Origin: Hygrophila difformis
Lineage: Eukaryota; Streptophyta; Magnoliopsida; Lamiales; Acanthaceae
Direction: 5' to 3'
Length of the DNA stretch: 64,000 bases
NCBI GenBank assembly: GCA_030278955.1
Contig: JAOANR010000003.1
Coordinates: forward strand, 53,168,902 to 53,232,901
Shown: piece after piece, positions 25,501 through 38,581 of the stretch
Position numbering within the stretch: position 1 is the stretch's first letter
Layout: every line of letters begins with the position of its first letter
Notes under the pieces: model-generated
Seen by the model: the letters and a program-made list of their open reading frames with translations, nothing else
The model's database searches: none
Told to the model about the DNA's origin: nothing
Made by a program: the position numbers and the translations under genes

Positions 25501-28500
25501 TTAAACGCCTTCTTTTGCTGGAGCTTCAAGTCGAATGTAATCATACATGAGTCCCTGGAAAGGGCTCTGATTCCTGGGTTGAGTCAAGTATATGGTATTG
25601 ACCCCTGGCTGAAGCAGGCTGCTCTGTATATCAATATGGTACAGCCAATACAAGCCGTGAATGCCATGCCTTGCGATTGAGTTCTCCCTCCCGATCAAGC
25701 CACTTGTGAACAAAGGTCGATTTGTGGTTGGGTCGTTTACTCGAATCTATGAAAGAATATCAATGAATCTCACTCTGATCCGTTTCAAAGGAACTAACTG
25801 AGTGTGTGGGGATGCATTTTTACCTGCAGTTCAGCTAGGGATGCAGAAGCAAGGGCCACCCGTAATTTGTAAGGTCCGGTTTGATCCACAGTGTCCAGTG
25901 AGAATTTGATCTGCCATGTTGTCCCTTGATAAGTGTTATCTTCTTTTTTCCTTCATTAACAAGATGAGAGAATTCAGAATAATGATGCAGCAGAATTTAC
26001 ATGGAAGAGAATATGAGTATGTGAAGATAGATACCTGTTAACTTGTGCGAAGAACCAATCTTTTCTGTAGTCACTTTCGCCTACTGTGTAAACTAGGTCC
26101 TCTTTAGGATATAGTTCGGTGTACCTATCCCAAAGTCCGTACTGCCTAAATCTGTTTGTGAAATGGATTTCATAACAAGACTCAGCAGCATTTTCCCAGG
26201 CACATACACTAATAGAAATATGAGAAACAGAGATGTAAAATACCTGTCAGGGTGATTGATGAAGAGTCTGTTAACATATTTTGGGTCGGGATCAGGAACA
26301 TAAAACTCTGCAGCAGTGCGGTCAGGGGTGCCTATTTCCCATAGTGTCGGGCCATCTCTGGGAGGTGCAAATACTATACTTCCCATGTCAATCTGACAAC
26401 CTATCATCATCATATTGCTCAGGCATTAGAACCTAGATTATCTTTGACATGTAATAGAACAGAAGATGTGTAAAACAGACCTGGAGTAATGGAAATGTCA
26501 GCTTCATTTCGATAATCTCCAATGAAGCCAGGAACCCATGCGTAAAGGTTGTAGTCGCCTGTGCGGACATTGTTGATGGAAAAATTGCCCATCTCATCTG
26601 CTCTAGTCCAAAACTGGTAATCCTGATAGGATTAAGTAATGTAGTCATAAGTTTCCAGCAACTCAACTTGGTTTGTTTTTCATTAAGGAAGTAATATTAC
26701 AGGAAACCGGAGAGGAACTCATCATACAGCAGAGGAATAGTAAATGTATTGGAGAAGAAGAAACCAACGAGAAGTATATATTTCAATATATAGAAATTGA
26801 AGAAAATACCTTGCATTCTCTCTGCCAGGATCCAACAGCTCCACGAGGTGCTAGTCCCACATATGCGCCATTTGCTGGAATATTATCTCCATTAACATAC
26901 CTAAGGAACTAAAATTTTCAAGTTATTCTAATGATAAAAGAAGTAAATATAACTATATAAGTTCCAATCACTGAGGGGGGAGACCACACCTGTCTGAGAT
27001 CAATAATGTACCGTTGGCGTTACCCCTCTGATCTGCTGTAGGGAAGTCCTCTGATACTGGAAAAGTGTAAGGCCAGCTTTGAGTTTCCACCAGCATCTGA
27101 ATTAAAAAAGGATCACCCAGCACATAATTAAACAGTTTCAGGCATGCATGTATATGCTAAATTAGTTTGTAAACTCAGTCTTAGACAGCCTAACCTGCTG
27201 TTTTGCATCATCCCAGAGTGTCAATGGATCCTGTCCAGTCATCACGGAGTTAACATAGATGAAAACTGGACCAAAAACTTTCTTCCAAGGCTCACCCTGG
27301 CCAAATTTTGGAACCAAATCATCTCCTGCATAGTGGGCACCGAGAAAAACCTGAAAAGTTTGCGGCAAAAATTATGCAGTCAATGAAATAGATGTGTTCT
27401 AGAAGGAATCTAACATTGCTGAATCAAATAGAGGAGCCAATGAAGAATATTCATTTAAATTGTTTAAAACTAGATAGTCACAGCTTACAGCCATTGTTGT
27501 GGGACCAACATGGGAGGTTAGATTTTGTTTGAGCGGTCCGCCAGAGCGGAATTCATCGCTAGGTGTTATTTGCCAGAATCCAACTGCTGGGTCCATAGAA
27601 ATCCATCCATGGACCTTGAGATCTTTGTTAGCACATGAATATTGGTACTTGTCATCAACCTATAACATTGAATCCAAAATTAAGTTCATGATATTCTCTA
27701 CTCAGAGGAAACATCGAGGGAAATGCAATTCTAGCTATCTTGAAATCTGCAATGAGTCTGACTTATTGGAGTAAGAAAATGTTTAAAGTAGACATGGACT
27801 CACTTCTCCCTTGAGCTGAGGATCCACTGGATTAACTAGAAGGACTGCTTCTTGAAATGCAAGAGGTTGGCCTCTTCCTGGTAAACGGTCATCTGGTAAG
27901 GGCATATATCTTTTTCTGTTGTCTGCAACAGCCATGTAGCGGAACCTACACATTTTGATTCATCATATTATCTTTTATCTTTCAAACAATAGATTTCTTT
28001 TTAGATGACTTTTATCATGCCTGTATCATTTATCAGAACAACATGTAATTGATTATGGGTGCAAAAATTAAAAAAAATAAAAGAATGAAGAAGAATTACT
28101 TGTCTTTTCGAAGTTTGAATGCAATCCTAGTTTCACCAAGGCTGAATGCAGGCCAATCCAGTGAACCAACATGTTCGTAGATTGCATACGTGTAGAATCC
28201 TGAGCAACCACGAAGCAGAACAAACCTACAAAACTATAAATTCTCATACGAAGAATAGTTTTAGTGATTATGCACATGGTTAAGCAATTAAGAAAACCAA
28301 CCTCTTATCAATATTCAAGGGTACAAGCTTTTGAAGAGAAGGATCCCATGGCCTGGAGAACGAAACCTCCACTTGTTCCTCACTTTCCTTTATGACTTTA
28401 AAGTTTGTACCTCTGATACTGTTACATTGCCAGAATACTGGTATAAATAACTTGCATTTTAGCATTACAAAATACCTGATTCATTAACTGAATAGAAACA

Positions 28501-29118
28501 AATTTGGAAACATACATTTCAAAGACTCCTGCCTTGCTACTTCCATCCATTGAATTCCACACAACATCCCAATACCTGCATAATCATTTCAAAACAGCCG
28601 AGGCTTGATAGCTTATTCCTGGATCTGAATAATTTTTTCTTTTATGCTATTTCCAACCAATAGCATATTCAATTTTTAGATTTTGATCATCTAGATGTAA
28701 ACCACAAGTCATGTGTTTGGTCATATCAAAACCACAGTTATGCAACAAAAGATGCTATTAGCATTCTATAGATATTGCATAAAGAGGTAATCACCCTCTA
28801 TTGTTCTCATTGTTGAGAACTTCTAGCAAATTGTCAACTCCATAGTAACGAACTCCAGTAACAAGTCCATCTGGATTTGATAATGTCACTTGGAGAATGC
28901 CATTATCTATTACCACCTGAAAACCATTAAAAAGGTGAAAATCCTTCTTAATAAATTACCCTCATACAATAAATTATCAGTATTTAAGATGCAAACAGTG
29001 AGTATTACTATATTAGCTATTGAAATATGCCACAGTACAGTATAATGCACAAACAAAAAAGGGTGAATCAGTTTACATATTGATCTTGGATGTACAAACG
29101 AACTCCAATAGGTGCCAT
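25501..29118 (-). CDS. Rhamnogalacturonate lyase B (PL4), tandem paralogue
   Basis: Coding exons, 5' to 3', are 29077-29118, 28795-28916, 28516-28575, 28302-28418, 28100-28225, 27804-27945, 27489-27659, 27195-27350, 26990-27096, 26810-26900, 26481-26622, 26244-26400, 26035-26151, 25824-25950 and 25501-25746. The sum is 1923 bp, 640 aa. Role is as for lyase A, about 2 kb away on the same strand; intron phases are the same. The N-terminus MAPIGVRLYIQDQY followed by VVIDNGILQVTLSNPDG is the usual plant RG-lyase start. Other landmarks are FRYMAVADNRKRYMPLPDDR, KVHGWISMDPAVGFWQI, GAHYAG, GDYNLYAWVPGFIGDY and the C-terminal IARHGIHGLYWLYHI ... FQGLMYDYIRLEA. No frameshift or missing exon was found. 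A 5' UTR intron ends about 25 bp upstream of the ATG. Confidence 0.95.
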
Positions 29119-30740
29119 GCCTCCAGACTCACTGACAACTCCTGCACAAAAAGGTTACGACCTTATATTATAACATAGATCATGTGCTGGATAGCATTCT
29201 TCAAGCTTGTAACTACACAAATAACAATATTTGCTCATACATTTCGTACCTGTAAGCAATTAATTTTGAAAACAAAGATGTAGAGCTATGCATATTTTCT
29301 CAAGGTAAGTATTGCACACATATATAAGTCTTGGAGCTCCAACTTCAAAGGAGATTTTCTTCACTTGACAAGAAAGTAAGCACTTTCGCATTTACTAATT
29401 GAATAACCTTTAACTTTAGTAATGCTCTTTCTTATCTTTCAAGGCTTGCTAACTTCTTATCATTATGGCTATTGACTGAAAGTTGTTGAAAAATTTAGTC
29501 TTCTAAACATTGTCCAACACATTTTGCAATCTTTTTCCGGAAACAAATAAAAATAAGTACAAAAGTAAAGTAAGATTTTTTTTAAAAAAATAAAAATAAA
29601 AATCATGTTATCTGAAGTATAAACAGATTCTTGTAAGGTTGGCCTTTTGACCATTCTGATCACCTCAATCTTTCTCAGCTAAACCTTTATACAAAGCAAT
29701 GTAAAATGCCGAAAGCATTTAAGGAAAAGTGCCACATTTCTGAAATTTTCAAATTGAAGAGGATCCAATTAACTCACTATTTCTTGGCGTATTAGACAAT
29801 TTTGATTTCCAGTGCAATCCCATTTCGCCCATTCAGCTTGGAAAATTAAAAAAGATTTCGTGTAAATTTTTGTTTTGATGTAATAGACTGGTTTCATCAA
29901 GAAGATGGGCTAATATTCCAGTTTGCTACATAACTGTTTGAAGCAATTCAGAACGCCAAGAAAATTGTCCAAACAATTACGCAAAGTTAAATCACCTAAA
30001 TACTACATTGAACAAATTCAAAGTTAATTGGCCCTGAATAACTGAATTCCAGCAGAGAAGAGCTGCCGTATACAACAGAGCCGAAGCAAAAAAAAAAAAA
30101 AAAAAAAATTTAATCAAAATTTTTGGCACCAATATTAAAAAGATTCCAACATTTTAACCCACAAATAATAAGCGATTTAGAGGCATACTCAAAAGGGGGG
30201 AAAGTAATTCTCGAAATTGAACGTAGAAGTAAAGTAGAATCAGCAGTGGATAGGGCAATCGGAGGATTACCTGTCAAATCCCCACACAAACAGCTCAAAA
30301 ATTTCTCAACTTTCCGGCCCATCAATAAACGCAAGGAAAGGACGTTTACAATCTCACCCCATCATCTCCAATTCCTCTTTCAAATTTCAAAAACTGAAGA
30401 AACTGGTTGATCGCGCATGGATTGAACAGCCGAAAAAAGTAAACAATAGTATCGCGAATTCAATTAAAAGAAAAGGAAGAAATCATTCACCAGAGACGAA
30501 ATCGCCTCTTGGAAATGGGGGTGGTTTTGAATTTCTTTTCGGAGTGCGACAAGACGCCGCTCACTTCCCGGCGTTTTTTCCTTAAAAATTGTCGATTAAG
30601 ATCGCTCAAACCGCCACCGTATGCGAATTTGAAACTTCCGGATCGATCAAAATCGCGTAACTGATTCATGCAGGCACGTTTCACCTGTAAAATTCTGGTA
30701 GTATTCTTTCGTTCATTCCGAAATGCCGTTGGCATGTCGC
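29119..30740 (-). promoter_or_regulatory. 5' UTR intron and leader of lyase B
   Basis: A TGCAG acceptor lies 25 bp before the start codon, so a non-coding exon must lie upstream. Candidate donors are near 30490 (CTCTG then GTGAATG) and near 30272 (TTGACAG then GTAATCC). The better-looking exon runs roughly from 30740 to 30490 and would include an upstream ATG. Choosing between them needs transcript data. Confidence 0.4.
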
Positions 30741-31680
30741 CAACCGAGGTTTAAAAATACCGTATATCATGAAAATGAAAAGTGAATTTTGTGGTCAGTT
30801 CCATGGTTGTGTTTAGGTTCATACTAGTACTGATTATTTGTAGTGCATTGAGACAACTAATTTAGGCAATTAAAAATAATCAAATTGCTAGAATATAAGA
30901 AAAAATATATTAACAAATCTATAACATATTCATTTCCATTTAATAATAACACATCATTAGATATGTCAATCGTTGAAATGCACATATTCAGTCGTTGAAA
31001 ATATACTTGGAACGTATACATTTTATACAAAAAATCGCAATATGTTACGTTAAAGAATTGAGATTTCAGCTTTCAAAAATCCTTTTGAGCGTATATATTA
31101 ACCACATACTTAGATCGTTAAAATGAATATTATGGAATCACTGAAATTCGCATTATCGAATCACTGAAATACACGCAAGTTGTCGCTGAAACATACTATA
31201 CCCTTCAATGAAATATATTATAACGCGTACCTATTAAACAAGTTGCTGAAAACGTCTACCTTATCAAGACATTCAAACCTTGGATTTCAAGCACCATTCA
31301 CCCTAATCCTAATAACAACCATTAAACTAATACCTAGGAACATATTTTTACATACTTCTGTTCATTAGTCACCTAGTAGACCAAAATAAGCAGCCCCGTT
31401 GCCATATTCCAAAGGAAAATAATAAATATGACCATTTATTTCACTTCACAGTCCAAAAGTAATTTAATGTGGGCATCCTTCTTTAAACATACAACATATC
31501 TACTATTTTACTATAGAAAATAAAATGTCTCTTCCACGACAAAAAAGGTTCATGTGAATAACCGTTCTACTAACTAAAAACATGAAAAGGCACAGACGGA
31601 GTTAAGACACAATAGAACATCGAGAGTGAATGTAATAAGCGGTAAGCATATAAGTGCAACAAGAATGGATTCTCCTGATA
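30741..31680. other. AT-rich intergenic DNA between lyase B and the zinc-finger gene
   Basis: I see no gene. Scattered motifs such as TCGTTGAAA, TCACTGAAAT and GTCGCTGAAAC (30968-31250) recall the minisatellite of the Mutator-like MITEs at 1.4 and 37.3 kb. There are no terminal repeats here, so this may be a decayed relative. Confidence 0.4.
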
Positions 31681-34447
31681 TTAGTTCACTTGACTGGTTT
31701 CTGGCTTCCTCTGGAAGAAGAGCGAACCTAACAGCACAGCAATACCAGTTATTGCAATTGTGAACATCAGGCGTCTCGAGGAGAATTCCCGTTGTGGCGG
31801 TTGCCTTCTTGCTGGTGGATCGCGGGGTCTCTCAGGTGCCCTTGCATTCCTTCAAAGAAATTAATCAAATTATATTGTTTGTCAACAAAGTTCTTCAATT
31901 GTAGTCAAGGCCAAATGGAAATAAGCAGAATGACAAAAATCAGAAATGAACTCAATATGCTAACAAATCCAATGTAAATCAGATCCAAGTTATTCGAATC
32001 AGTTTAAACATCTCACCTAATAACAAAGCACTACACTACACAGATGATACCACCAAGACAGACAAGGTGACCAGAGAGTATGTTGATTAACTTTGTTCGT
32101 ACACAATCTTACTGGATAGAACACAGGAACGTGTAAACAAATGGAATAGAGGATATTATCTCATTATGCTAAATGGGTTGATGTTGACAGGGTGCGTGGC
32201 TGAGCTTAAGCTCCTTAAACGGTCTTATAATTTATACTAGGAGTTATAATACAGAAATATACGTTGTTCAGGAACTTATAAACCGCAAAAATATGTCTCC
32301 TCCATTTTTTCCCTTGCATGTTCTGATTGCAAAAAGTCGTAAGTATCCTTGATTTTCTTAAAAATAAAAAGTTCCTTTAATTTTTCTACAAAAATTCTCC
32401 AGAACTTCCCTACTAGGCCAACATGATCATGTAAATAATTTATGTCATTTTAGTTCATTTTATCACTGAAGTTGCATGGACACTTTTTAAGAAAAAAAAA
32501 CACTTATGAATCACTTAATAATATTACTGCTGTCGTGGCTATTTTAGCAACCTAAATATAGCTCACATTTTAATGTTCTCAACATTAGAGCAAACTGTGA
32601 AGTATTACATTGAGTGCTAGATGGCCAGTCTTAAACTAAAGCCATACATAATGACTGGTAGAATCAAGAGTTTCACATGCATATCAAATGGAGAACAAGC
32701 AGATTTTGCTTATCACAGCACAGTAGTTACATCTAAGCAAACAAAACAGGGAGGTCTAATTTTTTAAAGAGGTGAAAAGAAGAAATCCCACAAACTATTT
32801 CTGGTTCTTTCCATGATGATTTAGAAAAAAATACTATGGAAAAGAACCTGATGAAAGATGACATTGAAGACTTAAAACTTGATATTAAAGAGAAAAGCCA
32901 ATTCACTTCTATTTCCTTTCAAAAACTTTTGATAACACTATTGCGGTCATCCACTTGCTTTTTTCCTCAAAAAAATAAATAAATAAAGTTTGAGGGTTAA
33001 CTTATTATTTCTGTTTTCTAATCTCCTCCCTTCAACAAAATATGTAAAAGAAACAAAGAATTTCATTTTTTCATCTGTCTTTTACTGACAATTTCTTTTT
33101 TACTAAAATCATTATAATCCTCATCTCAAATCAAGCATCATACTGATATTCTATAAAATTGTAACTAGTGATTCTACTTACCTTGAAGATTCTGCAATGT
33201 TACTATTGACAACACCACTGCATCTGCTTTCATGGCCATTCCGCTCTCGGAGTCTTATATATTTATGACACATAACACATAACTCTGTTCGATTCCCGCA
33301 TACTTCCTAGAACAAATAATGAAAGCACATCTTCAAGTGGAAAATGACTACACTGTCATATCAAATTACTAATATCAATCAAGTGAAAAATACCCACACT
33401 ATCATATCAAATTACTACCTGGTGTTCCAATAAATCAATAGCAGGTAGTGGAAACTCGCAATATTCACATGTTACAATCCTTTGAGGACAATTTTCTCCT
33501 TTGTGTACATCTAAAATATTACGGTCCATTGTTTCACTGCACAGAGAACAAGACACCTGCAAAGCAATCATAAAGAAAGAATTCAAACCTGGCTCAATTT
33601 ATTATTTTTGCTTTCTATTCATCGTAGAGATAAGTAAAACACACATATAATTGCATATCATGTTCTGTAGGTTTGCTTCACTCCAAAAATACAATTTTGT
33701 GTAGATTTGAACTAGGAACGGAATCATAATTCTTATCTTATAGCTAGAATGATTAAGGGAAAGTAACCAACACTAATTATGGAATTACCATTCCCAAAAT
33801 GTAGATTAACCATTCCCTTTACTCTCACGGTTTTATCAATTTATAACATACGGGAAAACGATTTTTGTCTGTAAAAGTATCATTCAATTGTATTAAGAAA
33901 TATGTAAATATTCTAAATTCAATAATGTGTGTGCGCAAGCATAACTATATGTAAAAATAGAAACATATTAATTGCAAATTGATTCAGATTTTTGGATGCG
34001 AGGGATGGGGGCCCGAAATATTAAATCCTAGTATAGCTAAGGATTTTCTTTGCATTTTTGGCACCCATATTTTGTAATTCCACACCTGCCTTATGCCACT
34101 ATTTTCACCACCTCTTGCATAAATCTTACGTTTTTACATAACATTAAAGTTTATCACTTCTAGATTTTTGTTGTATATGTAGTTTAATTTAAAAATATAA
34201 TGTTTATAACATCATAAATTTAAAATATATTTATTCATACATATAATTAACTAACCAAAAATTGTTACCAACAACAGTTGTCTTGAGCTATATGGGGCTC
34301 AAGTCAGTAAGTCACTTAAGCAAGGTCATTGAGAATACTAAAACTGCTTTGTGAAGGTCTACTAACTAAGGCCACTAGTACCTCAAAGTCAATTTTGGGC
34401 TCAAGGAGGTCTAGGAAATTCCTTTGAATTCAACCACACCCCCCCCC

Positions 34448-34478
<31 letters not shown>

Positions 34479-36597
34479 TAACCAAAAATTGTTGAAACAA
34501 AGTAACTTTTACGTACATATTTAAAATATACTACCTCTACCTCAATGTTGAAATATAAGGAACAATTGGTGTTTGCATTTTGAGTTAAAATATACTACTA
34601 ATAAAATAAAATGTATTCATGTTTTTTCCTATATGAAAGTGTAAAGTTTTTTTTTTATTATTGTTAGAACTAATTGGAATAATTTTAGGGGAATAAAAAA
34701 GCATATAACTAAAAAGTTCGACTAGAGGTGATTAATGATATATTGCTGTTTCTTTGATATGATGACTATAAAGTAGTAGTTGAAAGTTGAGAATCTAATT
34801 TATGCTTCAAGTTGTAGCTCTTTGATCTTTCTTTGTCAACTTCTATTTTCTCGAAAAAAAAATGATTATATTGCTGTTCCTATGATTTATCAAAACTTTT
34901 TGAGGGATACATGCATTCCTGGAAGTTACTTTTAGTTGCTTGAGTAAAAACGTGGTTTGCATGCATTCCTGGAAGTCTTAATACATTATAGAAATTTCTG
35001 TAACAAAAAAATAACAGCACCACATGGATTAGGAACATAGTTTAGAAATACTAATTTATTATTCCGAAGGAATTCATATGCTTGTCTTTCCATTTTAAGC
35101 AGTTTACAGTATATATGTTAGCATACCGGAGCATGAGTGCTTAGAAAATGTTCCTCGGCATACTTTTTGGGAATCATATCACCACATACTTTACATCTCT
35201 CTAAATTCCGGGAGCAGTGAGCAAAATGCAAATCAAAATTGGAAGAAGGTATTTCTCTGTCACTGCAGACAACAATCGAGCATATCAAAGACAATTAGAC
35301 AATAACACCATACCGTGTAACACAGTTATATTTCTAGTTAGTTTCAAAATCATTCATCAATTCTAAGGATGGACCAAGTCAAAAACTGGAACGGTATGTA
35401 AACAAGTTCTAAAAACGGAAAAGTTTGGTAAATGAATATGCATACAACAAGAGCTTACAGGAACTCCCACAAAAATGGAAACAGAATCATTTGTGTGCAC
35501 TAGCACAGATATATGCATGAGATTCAAGAGCACTACCAACAAAGACAACCAACAGTAAGCATAAGGAGATCATAATTATGTCCTCCATCCATATAAGAAT
35601 TAATCAAGCACAGAATGGTGGCTTACTTCATAAAACAGCAGCATCATACAAGCATACAACAGTCATAAATAAAATTGTCCAACTTTTGCAATGAATATAT
35701 AAGGCACAAACTTAATTCACACACTTTCTTTAATTTATAATCTAGACAACTGTATACATGAACAAGATAAGTGAACAGATGAAATGACCCTTGAGCATCA
35801 TTTACCACAGTCAAATAGTCCATGCCAAGACCCGTAGAGATTCCTAGTAGAATGCTATGACCATGGGTGGATCTACCTTATGGTTCGTGGGTGCACTGAA
35901 ATGGATGAAAATGATTTTGAAGCTAAAAAAAATTATGTTTGGCTTGGTTGACCCACTCAATTTTTGTAGTGAAGCCAGTATTTCCAATTACAGCCTAGCT
36001 CCCATCAATTCTTTTGTGTTGCCACCACTATCCCCATCCCAACCCAGATTCCCTAAACTTTGTGTTTCTGGATCTGCCACTGGCTAGGACTACAAAAAAA
36101 TTATTTACATCACGAATGGAACTATTGCAGCATAACATTAATGCAAAGTATCAGCATACATGTATGCAACACACCAAGTTCCTGTTCCCACCACAGCATA
36201 ACAAAGATATTCCACAGTTGCATTCGGTATCAAATATAAAAAATTCAGAAGAATTCTTCTGATTGAAGCTAGATGCTTTGCACTTTAGAAAACATCAGAA
36301 CACGGTATCACAAAACAGGTTCAGCATATGCTCGAAGCACTCTCAACCCATCAAACTCGCTATTTCTGCTTTCCTATAGCTTTTTAGCCGCACCAAATTC
36401 ACCACACAATTTCTTGAAAATAAAAATGATGGTTCCTAACCCCATCTCGGAAAATTCGACCCTCTTCCCATGCCTTCAAGAGAATAATTCACCAACAATA
36501 TACACCGCTACACACAAAAAAGAAAGGAGGGGCAGAGATGAACCACCTACCAGTTTCTGCAGAGATTTGTGGTCTGATCATCAGAAGCTCCAGCCAT
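31681..36597 (-). CDS. TRAF/XAF1-like zinc-finger protein with C-terminal membrane anchor
   Basis: Exons, 5' to 3', are 36551-36597, 35127-35262, 33419-33556, 33182-33306 and 31681-31849 (615 bp, 204 aa). Several C-x2-C ... H-x(3-5)-C/H units follow one another: CRNCDREI ... HFAHC, CKVCGDMI ... HFLSTH, CSLCSETM, CEYCEFPL, and CVMCHKYI ... HESRC. This is the layout of TRAF-type zinc fingers in plant XAF1/TRAFD1-like proteins. After a Pro/Arg-rich linker (residues about 150-173), a single hydrophobic helix at about 176-194 (LMFTIAITGIAVLLGSLFF) and a short basic tail suggest a tail-anchored membrane protein. The biochemical role of the plant family is not established. The first codon is split only by normal introns. 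A further 5' UTR intron is likely (donor near 36793, acceptor near 36622). Introns contain a SINE (34267-34477) and a hAT MITE (35862-36082). Confidence 0.88.
34267..34477 (+). mobile_element. SINE, family A copy 3 (diverged)
   Basis: This copy is flanked by the 16-bp duplication CTAACCAAAAATTGTT (34251-34266 and 34478-34493). The head ACCAACAACAGTTGTCTTGAG and CACTTAAGCAAGGTC match copy 1, while the B box region is degraded. It ends in a C-run and a long A-run (34438-34475). It lies in an intron of the zinc-finger gene, on the strand opposite to it. Confidence 0.85.
35862..36082. mobile_element. hAT-like MITE (221 bp)
   Basis: The ends CATGGGTGGATCTACC and, reversed, CAGTGGCAGATCCAGAAA are imperfect inverted repeats starting with CA. 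The 8-bp flanks GCTATGAC (35854-35861) and GCTAGGAC (36083-36090) match at seven of eight. GTGGCAGATCCAG-type ends are common in eudicot MITEs. It is located in the first intron of the zinc-finger gene. Confidence 0.7.
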
Positions 36598-36622
36598 TTT
36601 CACCCCTCTTTAACAAAGCCTT

Positions 36623-37100
36623 GCCTACACATGAAATTGAAATAAAATTGCAGAGCGAAAACACAGCAAAGGGTGAACAAACATTGAGAAACGGTGTTGG
36701 GCAACACCAATCAGGAATACAGAGAAGGGAGGGATGGGTATCAAATCAAATAAAATAAAAAGATCCCCAATACTCATGAAAACGGTAACAACCTTGAATT
36801 GCAGGCGGTGGGACGACGAAGAGATCGAGGAGATCGCAAACAGTGGTGAATCTGTATTGACGACACACAAGAATTAATTGTATTAGGTAAGGAATTTAGG
36901 TTTTACGAATACGCCAATACGTATGTGTATTGTATAGACTTTCGGGGGACCTGTCCTGAAAGACTATGGATAGAGAGCGGTACTTTATAAAATGAAAAAT
37001 GGGACAGTGGTCAGTGAGCAGACACATAGCAAAGGACGATCGGTCGAAGCATTAGCAATTTAGAAATCAGTATACACACAGCAATTACATCATCTAAGCA
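36623..37100 (-). promoter_or_regulatory. 5' UTR and promoter region of the zinc-finger gene
   Basis: This region holds a probable 5' UTR intron (36623-36793) and a leader exon to about 36860. About 240 bp of promoter DNA then abuts the left LTR of the copia element. No definite TATA box was seen. Confidence 0.4.
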
Positions 37101-38568
37101 TGATGGGAATTCCAGACAAGGATACGGATTTACATTTACAATTATATTGTGTATAGAGATAAACATTTAATGAACGTGTTTCAATAGTTTCCCATAGCAA
37201 TTAGATCTTATATCTTGATGCAATTAGATCTTGTATCTTGATGCTCCTAGATGGTTTTGGTTGGGGTGCGATCAAGTCATTTGACTTGATGTGCTGCGGA
37301 AAATTCTCAACATTGATTAACTTTGTAAATCAACGGTTGAGATTAATTTGAAGGTTAAAATAGTAAATTTGTTATATTATTGGAAAATGAACGTGTTTGT
37401 TCTTCTTCTCAGCATTTCATCTTACATTACCCTCCAATTTTCTTAATTATGTTGTTATTCATAGATATACGTCGTTGAAATGTTTTTATATAAAGTCATT
37501 GCATTGTTCATGAAAATATACCCGAAATGCTGCTACTTGAGTCGCTGAAATGTTGATGAAAAGTCGCTGAATTGTTCTTGATAGAATTGCTGAATTGTTC
37601 TTGGTAAGATCGTTGAATTGTTCATGAAAACGTTGATGAATTATTTTTGATATTATCGTTGCATTGTATTATGTAGCATCGTTGAATTCTTCTTGCAGAG
37701 TCGCTGAATTCTTCTAGGTATGATCGCTGAATTCATCTACATATAACCGGTGAAATATATTTGACAGCATAAGTGGTTTGGTTTTTGGTAGCATCGCTGA
37801 ATTCTTGGTTCTGTCGCTGAATTATGCTAGGCATGGTCGCTGAATTTTGTTAGATAGTGTCGCTGAAATATTTTAATAGCATCACTTAATTATTTTTGGT
37901 AGCAACGCGGAATTGTATTTTTGGTAGCATCGCTGAATTATGCAATGCAATGTCGCTGAATTATGCTATGTATTGTTGCTTAATTGTTCATGAACTATTT
38001 ATGATACCATCACTGAATTGTTTTTTGTAGCATCGCTGAAATGATCGATTAATAGATTTGTTACCATATTTATTAAGTATAATCGATCAGGAAAAAATAT
38101 TATTTGGAATATTAGATATGGTTACCAAATATTTGATATGATTTATCAAATATTAGATATGATAACATACTAAATATAGGGGTATATTTTCATTATGACA
38201 ATTATACCTTTTTCATTTACAACCCTTGGATTTTAAATGGACGTTTCAGATTGATGCCTTGATGTGCTGCGGGATGCTTTGATCGCAGCCTGACCGCACC
38301 CCTCCTAGATGATCTCCTGCACTTGAATCCTGTACTATGATATCTACAAGTGTTGCATGACTTGGACTAAATATATCAAATATATTTTAAATATATCAAA
38401 TATATTTTCACATATCAAATATATGGTAACATATCAAATATATCATAATATATCTAGTATATTATAATATCAGTCGATATAAAATATCTTCAAATTGTAA
38501 CATATCAAATATATTACATATATCCAATATATTCTAATACTAGTTCATATAAAATACAGTATCTTTTA
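37101..38568 (-). repeat. Copia 3' LTR, interrupted
   Basis: The LTR starts TGATGGGAATTCC on the plus strand and matches the 57.3 kb LTR over ATACGGAT-TTACA, CTTGTATCTTGATGCTCC, CACTTGAATC and the long run of TATCAAATATAT motifs. Without the nested MITE it is about 410 bp, shorter than the other copy, because about 170 bp between GTGTTGCA and CATGACTTGG are missing. Confidence 0.85.
37254..38302. mobile_element. Mutator-like MITE, copy B (nested in copia LTR)
   Basis: This copy is flanked by the 9-bp repeat TCCTAGATG (37245-37253 and 38303-38311; a tenth base C also matches). It is homologous to copy A end to end, including the GGGTGCGATCA-type terminus and the internal CGCTGAATT minisatellite (37484-38044). 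The host LTR resumes exactly across the duplication, confirming the boundaries. Confidence 0.9.
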
Positions 38569-38581
38569 GTCTCCCACTTGG
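38569..38581 (-). other. Copia polypurine tract
   Basis: CCAAGTGGGAGAC on the minus strand lies directly upstream of the 3' LTR. AAGTGGGAGA is the usual plus-strand primer of plant copia elements. The LTR begins TA here, where the 5' LTR has TG, so the terminal dinucleotide has mutated. Confidence 0.8.
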
